A DNA stretch of 64,000 nt from DATKMK01 sp035541895 (GCA_035541895.1 DATKMK010000020.1:21450-85449), one strand, 5' to 3'; positions 33,543 through 42,702 are shown, counted from the first letter of the stretch. A program made the numbers and translations. The notes: generated by a model from the letters alone, not told the origin.

Positions 33543-34895
33543 ATGATCCGCAGTTTCGCCGCAGTCGCCGTGGTGTTTGCCGTTGTGTGCGGGCTGGCTG
33601 CGTCCGCGCGCGCTGAGGACTCGGAACGGCTTCGCTGCGGCCGAGCGCAGGTAAGCGAATTGGAGTCGGGCGACCGCGAATCGTACCAAATCAATCAGCC
33701 CAACGATCGCGTGGTCATCGACGCGATCGACATCTCCAATCGCTTGGGACTGCTGAAGCTCGCCGTTGCGGGCCAACCGGACACCGCCACGTGTAGCGGC
33801 GTGCTGTCGCTTGACGGTCCCAGCGGTGTCATCGAGGTTTCGGACTGCATTGTGAGCGACGACACGTCCGGTCAGTACACCGTCTCGATGAACGTCGCCT
33901 CTGATTCGCGCGGCAATTGCGGCACCGCGCTCTCGTGCGGGGTGCCGACTGCCGGGCAGTTGAGCGTAGCGGGCGAAGTCGATTCGTACGTGTTTGCCGC
34001 GAGCGGTGATGGGTCGTGGGTTGCGCTCTCATTGGCAAGCACGCCGGCCCCGCCACAGCGCTTGCGCATGCGGGTGTTCGATCCACAGGGTGTCCCGATT
34101 CCCGGCGCAGACACCTGCGACGGCACGGTATCAGTTCGCCCCGCCAACCCCGGTCGCTACACCGTGCTCGTGGGTGCGTGCGCGCAACCGGTGACTGGCC
34201 CGTACACGATTATGCGAGATACCGCCGATTGCTCAGTCTCGCTCGCGGTCGGTTCTGCCGCCGGAGCACCCGGCCAGCAGGTCTCAGTCAACGTGCTCCT
34301 GGACACTAACGGGCATCAAGTTGCGGGGACGGAAAATGATATCTCGTTCGACCCCGACGCACCGATCGCGGCGAAAGCCAACGGAGCGCCGAATTGCACC
34401 GTGAACCCGCTGATCAACAAGGGCGCCACGACCTTCAGGTTTCAGCCCGCCGGCTGCGAAGTCGGCGATTGTGAAAGCGTGCATGCCCTGGTGTTCGCAA
34501 TCGACAACAACGATCCGATCGATGACGAATCGATCCTCTATACGTGTCGGGTGAATCTCCCAGCGACCGGGTCTACCGAGAGCTTTCCCCTGTCATGCGC
34601 GAATGCGGTGGCCAGCACTCCAGACGGGGCTCGGCTGCCGTCGCAGTGTTCGTCGGGAATGGTCACGGCGAGCACGAATCCATGTCCCGGCGATTGCGAC
34701 GGCAACGGCGCGGTGTCGGTCGCTGAGCTCGTCACCGCAGTGAACATCGCCCTCGGCTTCATCGATCCGTCGGAGTGTTCCGCGTTGGACACAAATCACG
34801 ACGGACACGTTGGCGTCGAGGAGTTGGTGATGGCGGTCAATAGCGCGCTGGACGGCTGCACCGCTACTACCACGTCCCAGGTCGGTCCGGGCTAG
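33543..34895 (+). CDS. Secreted protein: PPC-like, cohesin-like and dockerin-like domains
   Basis: This 450-residue protein has a signal peptide 1 to about 24 (ASARAED). Two PPC-like domains (about 28-225) are homologous to the copy 1 protein (IGLLKLRASG there, LGLLKLAVAG here). Residues about 230-375 resemble a cohesin-like beta sandwich (LAVGSAAGAPGQQVSVNVLL, then ENDISFDP). The end carries two calcium loops, DCDGNGAVSVAEL and DTNHDGHVGVEEL, in a dockerin-like pair. The ELWxxDGT region of copy 1 is absent. It follows the anti-sigma gene by 18 bases and is the last gene of copy 2. Confidence 0.75.
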   Translation: MIRSFAAVAVVFAVVCGLAASARAEDSERLRCGRAQVSELESGDRESYQINQPNDRVVIDAIDISNRLGLLKLAVAGQPDTATCSGVLSLDGPSGVIEVSDCIVSDDTSGQYTVSMNVASDSRGNCGTALSCGVPTAGQLSVAGEVDSYVFAASGDGSWVALSLASTPAPPQRLRMRVFDPQGVPIPGADTCDGTVSVRPANPGRYTVLVGACAQPVTGPYTIMRDTADCSVSLAVGSAAGAPGQQVSVNVLLDTNGHQVAGTENDISFDPDAPIAAKANGAPNCTVNPLINKGATTFRFQPAGCEVGDCESVHALVFAIDNNDPIDDESILYTCRVNLPATGSTESFPLSCANAVASTPDGARLPSQCSSGMVTASTNPCPGDCDGNGAVSVAELVTAVNIALGFIDPSECSALDTNHDGHVGVEELVMAVNSALDGCTATTTSQVGPG

Positions 34896-34946
34896 TCTCA
34901 ACTGCCGCGGAGTTTTGGATCGCTGGCCGTGCAGCGGCGGGACGGC

Positions 34947-35420
34947 TTAGGATGCTTGCGCGACCGTGCGCGCGGGCTCGGCGCCAGCGGACTTCGCGCG
35001 AGCAATGATGCTCCACCGATTGCGATACACCGCGTAGCGGCCGCGATACGGTTTGCCCGCGCCGTGTAAGCTGAACGTCGGACCGGAAATCTCAGAGGCC
35101 GGAATCACGAAGATCTCATCGGCCGCGCGTCGTCGTTTGGCAACACACACGAACACGTCGCAGTACCGCTTGATCCAACGACCGTGACGATGGAAATTGA
35201 AGTTCCAACTCCGATAGTCGTAGGCGTAGCGCTTTCCCCCGACGATCACGGTATGGGCATAGCGTCCGGGATAAGCGATCCGCAGCGCCACTCGAACGCT
35301 TCCGTTGACGAGGAGGTCGTAGCCGTCCGCACGGCTGACCTCGCGAACTTCCAGGCCCATACGACGGAGCCGCGTTGCCGTCGCGGCACGCGCAAGTTGA
35401 TGTTTCGATTGACGGTTCAT
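34947..35420 (-). CDS. Unrecognised 157-residue basic protein, possibly PD-(D/E)XK-fold
   Basis: I do not recognise this protein. An N-terminal helix (HQLARAATATRLRRMGLEV) is followed by GYDLLVNGSVRVALRIA, an arrangement like the nuclease core of PD-(D/E)XK enzymes. The usual ExK pair is replaced by AxR, so catalysis would be doubtful. The middle is aromatic (YAYDYRSWNFNFHRHGRW), followed by CDVFVCVAKRR. The start at 35420 was chosen because the upstream extension is Arg/Pro-rich and unstructured. It stands alone, transcribed toward the cassette. Confidence 0.5.
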   Translation of the reverse strand: MNRQSKHQLARAATATRLRRMGLEVREVSRADGYDLLVNGSVRVALRIAYPGRYAHTVIVGGKRYAYDYRSWNFNFHRHGRWIKRYCDVFVCVAKRRRAADEIFVIPASEISGPTFSLHGAGKPYRGRYAVYRNRWSIIARAKSAGAEPARTVAQAS

Positions 35421-35576
35421 GGTGCATGGCCGCCGACGCCGTGGGTATTTACACCCTGGCTTCGCAACCTCCCGATCCAAAATTTTCCGCAGCCCAACGT
35501 CAGGGGAGTGGCGGTTGAGCTTACGTATAGCGGCCGCCCTGACCACTCGCAATGGGCAACGCACGCGCCGGGATCG

Positions 35577-36371
35577 TCACTGCGAGGCTGGCAACGTCTC
35601 GGCGACGAAAAGGCGCTCGCGCTCGGTGTCGAACGGTCCGCTCCACTGGCTCCGATGGCACGGCGGGATGGGGCCCTCGGCCAGAAACCCTCCATCGGCA
35701 GCAATCACCGCCCGATAGCGTGATTGTTGCGGTCCGCCGATCCGTTCCACCTCGGTGCCCACGTCCATCAGCCATTCGCTATCGGCGCGCCAAGATTCGG
35801 CGGCATCGTCGTAGATCCAATCGCGCGCGTCGTACGAAATCCGACGCTCGCGGGAGCCAATTCCTTGATGCACGGTGGTGCTGTGCACGCGGACTTCGCG
35901 AACGCGATACGACCAACACGGACGCGGACCGTCGTCGGGCGGAAGCACACCAGGTTGCAGCGCCCGGATGTTCCAACGAAACTCGGCTTGCAGCCGCCGT
36001 CGATCTGGAGGCGAGAGCGGCAAGCGATCCAGCCGGCTCAAGATATCCTGATAACGCGCCGGGTCGGTCTGCAGCGCGGTGCGCAGGACGGATACGGCCT
36101 CACCAATGTCGCCGGCCTGGACGGCCAGATCGGCCAGCTTCAGGTAGCGGTCCATCTCAGCGCGCTTGCCTCGCTCGGACGGCGGCGCGTCGCGAAACGC
36201 ATGATCGATCAGCCAGCGTTGCTGGGTCATGGCATCATCGAATTGTCGCGCGGCCTCGGCCTGACGGACTCGCTCACGGTGTTTCTGCCATTCCGACGCG
36301 CACGACGGCAGGAGAAGCGGGAGGATTCCGAGGCCGATAATCTGAACGGTTCGCCGTACGGATCGCTGCAT
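35577..36371 (-). CDS. Lipoprotein of unknown function with TPR-like helices
   Basis: In this 264-residue protein the signal (MQRSVRRTVQIIGLGILPLL) ends in a lipobox LLPSC at residue 24. Residues about 30-115 are helical and TPR-like (LADLAVQAGDIGEAVSVLRT). The C-terminal part is mixed beta with two cysteines, in RPCWSYRVREVRV and IPPCHRSQW. I cannot assign a family. It is divergent from rimO, with 70 bases between. The ATG at 36371 is preferred over one 22 codons upstream because it gives the lipoprotein signal. Confidence 0.65.
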   Translation of the reverse strand: MQRSVRRTVQIIGLGILPLLLPSCASEWQKHRERVRQAEAARQFDDAMTQQRWLIDHAFRDAPPSERGKRAEMDRYLKLADLAVQAGDIGEAVSVLRTALQTDPARYQDILSRLDRLPLSPPDRRRLQAEFRWNIRALQPGVLPPDDGPRPCWSYRVREVRVHSTTVHQGIGSRERRISYDARDWIYDDAAESWRADSEWLMDVGTEVERIGGPQQSRYRAVIAADGGFLAEGPIPPCHRSQWSGPFDTERERLFVAETLPASQ

Positions 36372-36441
36372 AGACCGCTTATATCCAGTCGAAGGGCCGA
36401 CGGAAATGCCGGGATTGCGCGGGCGACTGGTTATCACTACG

Positions 36442-37812
36442 ATGTCGCCTTTCGAAATGGTGAGACGGATCTATCTACAAAGCCTGGGGTGTCCGAAGAA
36501 CCTGGTCGACAGCGAGCAGATGCTCGGCCTGGCGGCCCACGCCGGCGCCGAGATCGTGCTCAATCCCGAAGCGGCCGACGTGCTGGTGGTGAACACCTGC
36601 GGCTTCATTGGCGAGGCGAAGAAAGAGTCCATCGATACGATCCTCGAACTCGCCGAAATCAAGCGGGCTGCACCGGGGCGACGTTTGATCGTCACCGGCT
36701 GCTTGGTGCAACGGTACGGCGCGGAGTTGCAGCGATCACTGCCCGAAGTCGATGGGTTCCTCGGGACCGGTGATTTCGTCCGGCTGCCCGAGTTGCTCGA
36801 ATCGTGCACCGCATCCAAGGCGGCCGGGTACCAGGGCGCCGCGCATCTGCTGCCAAACCTCGATGTGCCGCGAGTTCGAACCGGTCAGTTTTTCAGCGCC
36901 TACCTGAAGGTGTCTGAAGGCTGCGATCACCGGTGCAGCTTCTGTATCATTCCGAAGATTCGCGGGCGCCACGAAAGTAAGCCGATCGATCTCGTGGTCG
37001 CGGAAGCGGAAGCGCTCGCCCGCGACGGCGTCGTGGAGCTGAATCTGATCGCGCAGGACCTCACGGCCTACGGCAAAGATCGGCGCGACGGCTCGTCGTT
37101 GAGCACGCTGTTGCGCCGGCTCGGACAGATCGACGGCATCCAGTGGATCCGCCTCCTCTACACCTATCCGCGCTACGTCAGCGACGAGCTGCTCGACACC
37201 ATCGCCGAGGAACCCAAGGTGTGTTCGTACATCGACATGCCGTTGCAGCACATCAGCGATCGCATGCTCACGCGCATGCGGCGTGAGCGGACAGGGGCGG
37301 CCATCCGTCACCTGATCGAACGTATGCGGGAGCGGGTTCCCGATCTGGCGCTGCGAACCGCATTCATCGTTGGATTCCCGGGCGAGACCGAGCAGGACTT
37401 CGCCGAATTGCTCGATTTTGTCGAGCAGGCTCGCATCGACCATGTCGGGGTGTTCCGGTACTCCCAAGAGGAAGGCACCGAGGCCGGCGCGATGGTCGAC
37501 CAGATTCCAAACGCAATCAAGCAACAACGGTATCACGAACTCATGACCGCGCAGGCACGAGTCGCCGCTGCAACGACCCGCGCGCAGGTGGGACTCGTGC
37601 GGCCGGTCTTGATGTGCGGACAGGACGAATCGGGACGTGGCTATGGGCGCACCTCACGGCAGGCCCCCGATATCGACGGCGTGGTGTACGTGACCGACCC
37701 CGAGGTGCCGGGCGCCATCGTTCCGGTCGAAATTACCGATGCAACGATCTACGACCTCGAAGGGCGAGTGGTGCCCGCAACCCCCGTTGACACTGCGATG
37801 GATAGTCTCTAG
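36442..37812 (+). CDS. rimO: Ribosomal protein S12 methylthiotransferase RimO
   Basis: In this 456-residue protein the N-terminal UPF0004 domain binds one Fe-S cluster with C17 (LGCPKN), C53 (NTCGF) and C87 (TGCLVQ). The radical SAM cluster is C161-x3-C165-x2-C168 (CDHRCSFCIIPKIRGRHESKP region). A C-terminal TRAM-like domain ends the protein. RimO, rather than MiaB, is indicated by IPKIRGRHESKP and QDLTAYGKD. It methylthiolates Asp in ribosomal protein S12. Start is ATG 36442 or 36457; neither has a clear ribosome site. Confidence 0.93.
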   Translation: MSPFEMVRRIYLQSLGCPKNLVDSEQMLGLAAHAGAEIVLNPEAADVLVVNTCGFIGEAKKESIDTILELAEIKRAAPGRRLIVTGCLVQRYGAELQRSLPEVDGFLGTGDFVRLPELLESCTASKAAGYQGAAHLLPNLDVPRVRTGQFFSAYLKVSEGCDHRCSFCIIPKIRGRHESKPIDLVVAEAEALARDGVVELNLIAQDLTAYGKDRRDGSSLSTLLRRLGQIDGIQWIRLLYTYPRYVSDELLDTIAEEPKVCSYIDMPLQHISDRMLTRMRRERTGAAIRHLIERMRERVPDLALRTAFIVGFPGETEQDFAELLDFVEQARIDHVGVFRYSQEEGTEAGAMVDQIPNAIKQQRYHELMTAQARVAAATTRAQVGLVRPVLMCGQDESGRGYGRTSRQAPDIDGVVYVTDPEVPGAIVPVEITDATIYDLEGRVVPATPVDTAMDSL

Positions 37813-37838
37813 ATTCCGGCGCCCCAACAAGAGGACCC

Positions 37839-38264
37839 ATGCGCAAAGCGTTGCTGAAGAACGCGCGCGAGAAACTGCTGGAGATGCGGCGGCAGGTCTT
37901 GCGCGAAATCGATAACGACCTGAAAGAAGGCCGCGAGGGCACGAAGGACGACGGTAAGGACACCTATGACTTGGCCAGCGAAGAGCGTGATCGCGAGATC
38001 AGTTTCATCCTGAGTGACCGCGAGCGCGAAAAGTTGCAAGGCATTCAAGAGGCCCTCGATCGGATCGACGACGGCTCGTACGGCATCTGCGAGAGTTGCG
38101 AGAGCGAAATCGCGCCCGCACGGCTCGAGGCCCTGCCGTTCACACGATTGTGCGTGAGCTGCCAGTCGGATCGTGAGAAAGAGCTGAAGCAATCCCGGCG
38201 CTTCGAGGATGAGCGGGCCTACCGCAAGCTCAGTTCCACCGACGTCGACGAAGAAAACAGTTGA
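37839..38264 (+). CDS. DksA/TraR-type zinc-finger protein
   Basis: A 141-residue protein with an N-terminal coiled coil (to about 75), then a zinc finger C84-x2-C87 and C105-x2-C108 (CESCESEIAPARLEALPF). The DDGSYGICE segment just before the finger is the family hallmark. DksA relatives enter the RNA polymerase secondary channel. The DxxDA coil-tip motif of true DksA is not evident, so this is a general DksA/TraR-family member. The next gene starts inside its 3' end. Confidence 0.88.
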   Translation: MRKALLKNAREKLLEMRRQVLREIDNDLKEGREGTKDDGKDTYDLASEERDREISFILSDREREKLQGIQEALDRIDDGSYGICESCESEIAPARLEALPFTRLCVSCQSDREKELKQSRRFEDERAYRKLSSTDVDEENS

Positions 38265-39591
38265 ATCCGCGGCTGCGGAGCGATCGCCGCGCGCCGTCTT
38301 GACACGCGTGTTCGCCGCGGCCGCCCATGGCGCTGATCCCGCTCGACTCGTTCGGGCGCGATTGGAGCGGCGCGGGCGTTGGCTGGGAATCACGCAGTCT
38401 TCGATCAAATGGAGCCAGCCGACCGCTATCGTCGGTGGTGGAAAGGCCGCTGTGCAGATGGCTGCCGCCGCCGCGGATATTGTCGGCAACGACCTCGTCG
38501 GAGGCGTGATTGTTGCGCCTCAGGATGACATCACGACGATCCCGCATCTCACCTGTCTCGCCGGCGGACATCCGTTGCCGTCCGCCACTGGGCAACATTC
38601 GACGCGCGCGCTGCTCGACTTTGTCGGGCAGCACCCCGCGGCCGCGGTTATCGCGCTCATCAGCGGCGGCGCATCGAGTCTGATGGTGCAGCCGACGCCG
38701 CCGTTGACCCTTGGAGACAAGATCGCCGTCAACCGCGCGCTGCTGGAATGCGGCGCCGAGATTCACGAGTTCAATACGGTGCGCAAACACCTGTCGCAGA
38801 TCAAGGGCGGTGGATTGGCTCGGCGTGCCCGTGGCCGGCCGCTGGTGGGCCTGATCATTTCCGACGTAATCGGCGACGAGCCTGGGACCATTGGCTCGGG
38901 GCCGACCGCGCCGGACCCCACGACCTTTGCCGACGCACTCGACGTGGTCGATCGGTATAAGTTGCGGGAAAAACTGCCGTCGTCGGTTGTCCAGGTCCTC
39001 GAACTGGGCAAGCAAGCGCAGCTTCCGGAGACGCTCAAGGCCGATGCCGCCGAATTGCGCGACGTGGCCAACTTCGTGATCGGCTCGAATCGGATCGCCT
39101 TGGAAGCCGCCGCGGCTGCCGCTCGTGTGGAAGGGTTTGATCCGCTGATTCGCGCCGAACCCTTGTCCGGCGATACCGCAACCGCGGCGCGGCAGTTCGT
39201 CGAGTGGATCAAGAAGAATCTGGCCGATGGGCTCTCGCGCAGATGTTTTCTCGCCGGCGGCGAAACCACTGTGCGCTTGACCCAAGACCATGGCCGCGGC
39301 GGGCGGAACCAAGAATTCGCGCTGGTGGCGGCGGCAGAACTGGCCGGCATGAACGTCCACCTCTTGAGTGCCGGCACCGACGGCATCGACGGCCCCACCG
39401 ACGCGGCTGGCGCGTTCGCCGACGCGACGACCGTGATCCGAGCGGAAGAACGCCAGCTCGACCTGCACGGCGCGATTATGCGGCATGACAGCTACGGATT
39501 CTTCGAGGCGCTGGGCGATCTGTTTCGTAGCGGGCCAACGGGAACCAACGTGATGGATATCAAGATCACCCTGGCGCCCGGGGTGGCATAG
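38209..39591 (+). CDS. Glycerate 2-kinase (MOFRL/GckA family)
   Basis: A 460-residue protein with family motifs VGGGKAAVQMA near residue 75, the ALISGGASSLMVQP loop, GGGLARRARGRPLVGLIISDV, and the MOFRL-domain stretch AGGETTVRLTQDHGRGGRNQEF, followed by LSAGTDGIDGPTDAAGA. It phosphorylates glycerate to 2-phosphoglycerate, in serine/glyoxylate metabolism. The ATG at 38209 lies 56 bases inside the upstream gene; the conserved region begins only around residue 30, so a later non-ATG start is possible. Confidence 0.9.
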   Translation: MSGPTASSVPPTSTKKTVESAAAERSPRAVLTRVFAAAAHGADPARLVRARLERRGRWLGITQSSIKWSQPTAIVGGGKAAVQMAAAAADIVGNDLVGGVIVAPQDDITTIPHLTCLAGGHPLPSATGQHSTRALLDFVGQHPAAAVIALISGGASSLMVQPTPPLTLGDKIAVNRALLECGAEIHEFNTVRKHLSQIKGGGLARRARGRPLVGLIISDVIGDEPGTIGSGPTAPDPTTFADALDVVDRYKLREKLPSSVVQVLELGKQAQLPETLKADAAELRDVANFVIGSNRIALEAAAAAARVEGFDPLIRAEPLSGDTATAARQFVEWIKKNLADGLSRRCFLAGGETTVRLTQDHGRGGRNQEFALVAAAELAGMNVHLLSAGTDGIDGPTDAAGAFADATTVIRAEERQLDLHGAIMRHDSYGFFEALGDLFRSGPTGTNVMDIKITLAPGVA

Positions 39592-39651
39592 CGGAACCCG
39601 AAAACCCGTGCTACGCGACAGGTCGCAACTGAGGCCCACCCACTGGACTCG

Positions 39652-40386
39652 ATGACTGGGTACGCATCGGAACTGTTCGTTTCGTTCCAAGGAGAAGGCG
39701 CGCACGTGGGCGAGCGCCATTTGTTTGTGCGGATGGCGATCTGCAACTTGCGGTGTCGCTATTGCGATACACCGGATAGCCTGGTGCGCGTTTCCAACTT
39801 GAGCATTCGTCACGCACGACATTCGCCCGATTTGGTCCCCAATCCGCTTCTCGCGTCGACGCTGGCTGCGCACGCCACGGCGTTGATCGACCGCGAGGGC
39901 CCGGTCGATGCCGTGGCGGTGACCGGCGGCGAGCCGCTCGTGCAAGCGGAGTTCGTTGCGGAGTTTCTGCGGCAAGCCGGCTTCCAGGTTCCGGTACTCT
40001 TGGAAACCAACGGAATGCTCCCCGATCGCCTGCGGTTAGTTTTGCCGCAGATCACGATTGTCAGCATGGACATCAAACCGCCCAGCAATACTGGCGAGCG
40101 TGTCTTCTGGGATGAACACGCGGCGTTTCTTGCGGCCGCGGAAGGGAAGGATCTGTATGTGAAGGTACTCGTCGACGACGCAACGACCGAGGACGACGTT
40201 GCGCGCGCCGCCGAGCTGGTCGCTTGTCACGGCCGGGCGCCGCTGTACCTCCAGCCGATCATGGACCCAGACGCCCGACCGGAAATCGATCGGCCGCACC
40301 TCGATCAACTGTTTGCCGTCGCTCGCCGGCACCACGATCGCATTCGCGTGCTGCCGCAAACCCATAAAATCTTGAGAATCCCATAA
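39652..40386 (+). CDS. queE: 7-carboxy-7-deazaguanine synthase QueE
   Basis: A 244-residue radical SAM enzyme with cluster C31-x3-C35-x2-C38 (CNLRCRYCDT), preceded by SFQGEGAHVGERHLFVRM, which gives QueE identity. VTGGEPLVQ and LLETNGM contact SAM, and VSMDIKPPS follows. It makes the deazapurine ring of queuosine/preQ0. No other queuosine gene lies in the window and no preQ1 riboswitch was seen in the 60 bases upstream. Confidence 0.92.
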   Translation: MTGYASELFVSFQGEGAHVGERHLFVRMAICNLRCRYCDTPDSLVRVSNLSIRHARHSPDLVPNPLLASTLAAHATALIDREGPVDAVAVTGGEPLVQAEFVAEFLRQAGFQVPVLLETNGMLPDRLRLVLPQITIVSMDIKPPSNTGERVFWDEHAAFLAAAEGKDLYVKVLVDDATTEDDVARAAELVACHGRAPLYLQPIMDPDARPEIDRPHLDQLFAVARRHHDRIRVLPQTHKILRIP

Positions 40387-40452
40387 ATTCTGAAGGCGCC
40401 CCCCCGCTTCGCTCGTGACTGGCGCGCAAATTTCGGTATCATTCAATCTATC

Positions 40453-41043
40453 GTGAACACGGTCTTCAGACCCGCCGAACGTTCCCGGATTCCGCCCGGG
40501 CAAACGGTTACGCAAAAGTGGCCAGTGCTAAGCTACGGTCCAACACCGCGGTTCGATCCGACGACCTGGGATTTCCGGATCTTCGGGGAAGTCGATGCGC
40601 CCAAGCGTTTGAGCTTCGAAGAATTCCGCGCGCTACCACAACACGCGGTCGTGGCCGATTTTCATTGCGTGACCTCGTGGTCGCGCCTCGACAACCACTG
40701 GGGGGGCGTCTTGGCCCGCGACGTCTTCGCGCTCGTGGAACGGCTCCCGACCGCTCGATTCGCCCTGATTCACTGCGATGGGGGGTACGCAACCAACCTA
40801 ACCGTGGACGAGTGCTTGGATGACAACGTCATCTTCGCCCATCGTCACGACGGCGACGATCTGACGCCGGAGCATGGGTGGCCGCTGCGCTTGGTCGTCC
40901 CCAAATTGTACGCCTGGAAGAGCGCGAAGTGGGTTCGGGCGATCGAGCTGACCGTGGAGAACCGGCGCGGCTTCTGGGAAGTCCGCGGCTACCACAACCA
41001 CGGCGACCCGTGGGCCGAGGAACGCTACAGCTATCAGGAGTAA
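40453..41043 (+). CDS. Sulfite-oxidase-like molybdopterin-binding oxidoreductase
   Basis: A 196-residue protein matching the stand-alone molybdopterin-binding (SUOX/YedY-like) family. The molybdenum-ligand Cys72 lies in DFHCVTSWSRLDNHWGGV, and PLRLVVPKLYAWKSAKWVRA follows, a conserved C-terminal segment. No signal peptide or Tat motif is visible, so it is probably cytoplasmic, unlike MsrP. GTG at 40453 is the start. The physiological substrate is unknown; glpD follows three bases later. Confidence 0.87.
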   Translation: MNTVFRPAERSRIPPGQTVTQKWPVLSYGPTPRFDPTTWDFRIFGEVDAPKRLSFEEFRALPQHAVVADFHCVTSWSRLDNHWGGVLARDVFALVERLPTARFALIHCDGGYATNLTVDECLDDNVIFAHRHDGDDLTPEHGWPLRLVVPKLYAWKSAKWVRAIELTVENRRGFWEVRGYHNHGDPWAEERYSYQE

Positions 41044-41045
41044 AG

Positions 41046-42665
41046 GTGGCGTCACACCGTTCGATATTTCGTGGACCGGTCGCGCTCTCCCCAGCGGTCC
41101 GCCACGCAAACGTGGCTCGGCTGGGCCAAAACCTCTTCGACGTGTTGGTCATCGGAGGAGGAATAAACGGAGCGGGGATCGCTCGCGATGCCGCCCTGCG
41201 TGGATTGCGTGTTGCCCTCATCGAAAAGGGAGACTTTGCAAGCGGCACGAGTAGTCGATCGTCCAAGCTGATCCACGGCGGCCTACGCTACTTGGAGATC
41301 GGCGACTTTCGCCTGGTACGTGAGGCCTGCATCGAACGCGACCGGCTTCGCCGCCGGATCGCACCCCACCTGGTCAAGCCGCTCGCCTTCTTATTTCCGG
41401 TGTACGACGGCGATCCCGTCGGTTTGTTTCGCCTCGAACTCGGCATGTGGGCGTACGATTTACTGGCGGCATTTCGCAACATCCGTATGCATCGACGGTT
41501 GACACGCGGCCAAGTGCAGCAGCTCGAACCCCACCTCCGTCAGGAGGGCTTGAGGGGAGCAAAGCTGTATTACGACTGCGTCACCGACGATGCGCGCTTG
41601 ACCCTTGAGACCATCTTGAGTGCCAGCGCGGAGGGGGCGGTGGTTGCCAACTACGTTGGATTGATCGCTTTGTTGAAGGATGGCGGCAAGATCGTCGGTG
41701 CGAGGGTGCGTGATCAACGGACCGGTGACGAACACGATGTACCTGCTCATGTGGTCGTCAATGCTACCGGACCGTGGGTTGATGAGGTTCGACGGCTTGA
41801 TGACCCGGCCAGCTCGCCGTCGCTGCGATTGACCAAGGGGGTGCATATCGTCGTGCCGCGCACGCGCATCGGCAACACGTTCGCGGTCGTGCTTCGGTCG
41901 CCGCGAGATCACCGCATCCTCTTCGTGATCCCGTGGGAGGACCAAACCCTCATCGGCACCACCGACACCGATTTCACCGGTTCACCGGACCAGGTAACAG
42001 TCGAGCCGGAAGACGTGGACTATCTACTCGAAGCGGTGAACGCCTTTTTTCCTCAAGCCGCCCTTTCTTCGAGCGACGTGGTGAGCAGCTTCGCCGGCCT
42101 CCGACCCTTGGTCGCGCCAGACGACCAACGTGATCCATCTGCTGTCTCACGCGAAGAGCACATTGTGACCAGCTCATTTGGTCTCATCTCACTCATCGGT
42201 GGCAAACTGACCACGTTTCGCATGGTGGCCGAGAACGTTACGAATAAAATCATACACGCCCTGCCGCATAATCACGCGCGTCGGCGCCGGACAAGGAGCG
42301 TTCCACTCATCGGGAATATCTCGCCTGCAAAGCGCACGAGCCCAAAGCCTTTGCCCACTTCAGAGATCGCCAACCACCTCGATCGCTATGGCACGAGGAT
42401 GCCGGAAGTCGTTGCCATTGTGCAAGATGAGCGCGAACTCGCCAGTCGGATTGTCGCAGATTTGCCGTACACCAAGGGAGAGGCCGTCTACGCCGTGCAG
42501 ACTGAAATGGCTGTTCAGGCCGAAGACATTCTGCGTCGGCGAACGCAGATCTCGATTCGAAACGATCGCGCTGCACACCAAGCGGCAGAAGAAATCGAGG
42601 CTCTCATTGCACCGCTGCTTGACCAAAAGGCGAGCAGCCCGTCAAGCGGCTCAAGCGGTTCGTAG
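41046..42665 (+). CDS. glpD: Glycerol-3-phosphate dehydrogenase (FAD)
   Basis: A 539-residue flavoprotein: FAD loop DVLVIGGGINGAGIARDAAL near residue 32, then SSRSSKLIHGGLRYLE, the GlpD signature, and TGPWVDEVR with TDTDFTG in the substrate domain. A helical C-terminal domain follows. It oxidises glycerol 3-phosphate to dihydroxyacetone phosphate and passes electrons to quinone at the membrane. GTG 41046 has AGGAG six bases upstream. It is probably cotranscribed with the preceding oxidoreductase gene. Confidence 0.94.
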   Translation: MASHRSIFRGPVALSPAVRHANVARLGQNLFDVLVIGGGINGAGIARDAALRGLRVALIEKGDFASGTSSRSSKLIHGGLRYLEIGDFRLVREACIERDRLRRRIAPHLVKPLAFLFPVYDGDPVGLFRLELGMWAYDLLAAFRNIRMHRRLTRGQVQQLEPHLRQEGLRGAKLYYDCVTDDARLTLETILSASAEGAVVANYVGLIALLKDGGKIVGARVRDQRTGDEHDVPAHVVVNATGPWVDEVRRLDDPASSPSLRLTKGVHIVVPRTRIGNTFAVVLRSPRDHRILFVIPWEDQTLIGTTDTDFTGSPDQVTVEPEDVDYLLEAVNAFFPQAALSSSDVVSSFAGLRPLVAPDDQRDPSAVSREEHIVTSSFGLISLIGGKLTTFRMVAENVTNKIIHALPHNHARRRRTRSVPLIGNISPAKRTSPKPLPTSEIANHLDRYGTRMPEVVAIVQDERELASRIVADLPYTKGEAVYAVQTEMAVQAEDILRRRTQISIRNDRAAHQAAEEIEALIAPLLDQKASSPSSGSSGS

Positions 42666-42702
42666 GCACGGCTGATCAATATAGGTTCTGCAGGTTTTTT
42701 TC

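Larger units (their letters stand above)
28652..34895. repeat. Five-gene protease/sigma-factor cassette, copy 2
   Basis: Second tandem copy of the cassette, with the same gene order, directions and overlaps as 20985-28634. The proteins are clearly diverged paralogues rather than a recent duplication: the barrels share their last ten residues almost exactly, but the proteases differ widely outside their catalytic motifs. Confidence 0.85.

Noticed and set aside
39592..39651. preQ1 riboswitch before queE
   Set aside because: The 60-base gap lacks the C-rich loop and A-rich tail of the preQ1 aptamer.
38230..39975. Leftward frame opposite glycerate kinase and queE
   Set aside because: It spans two clearly recognised genes on the other strand and lacks any recognisable domain.
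42691..42701. T run after glpD as an intrinsic terminator
   Set aside because: Only a short CTGCAG palindrome precedes it, with no stable stem. The region reads better as an AT-rich promoter.
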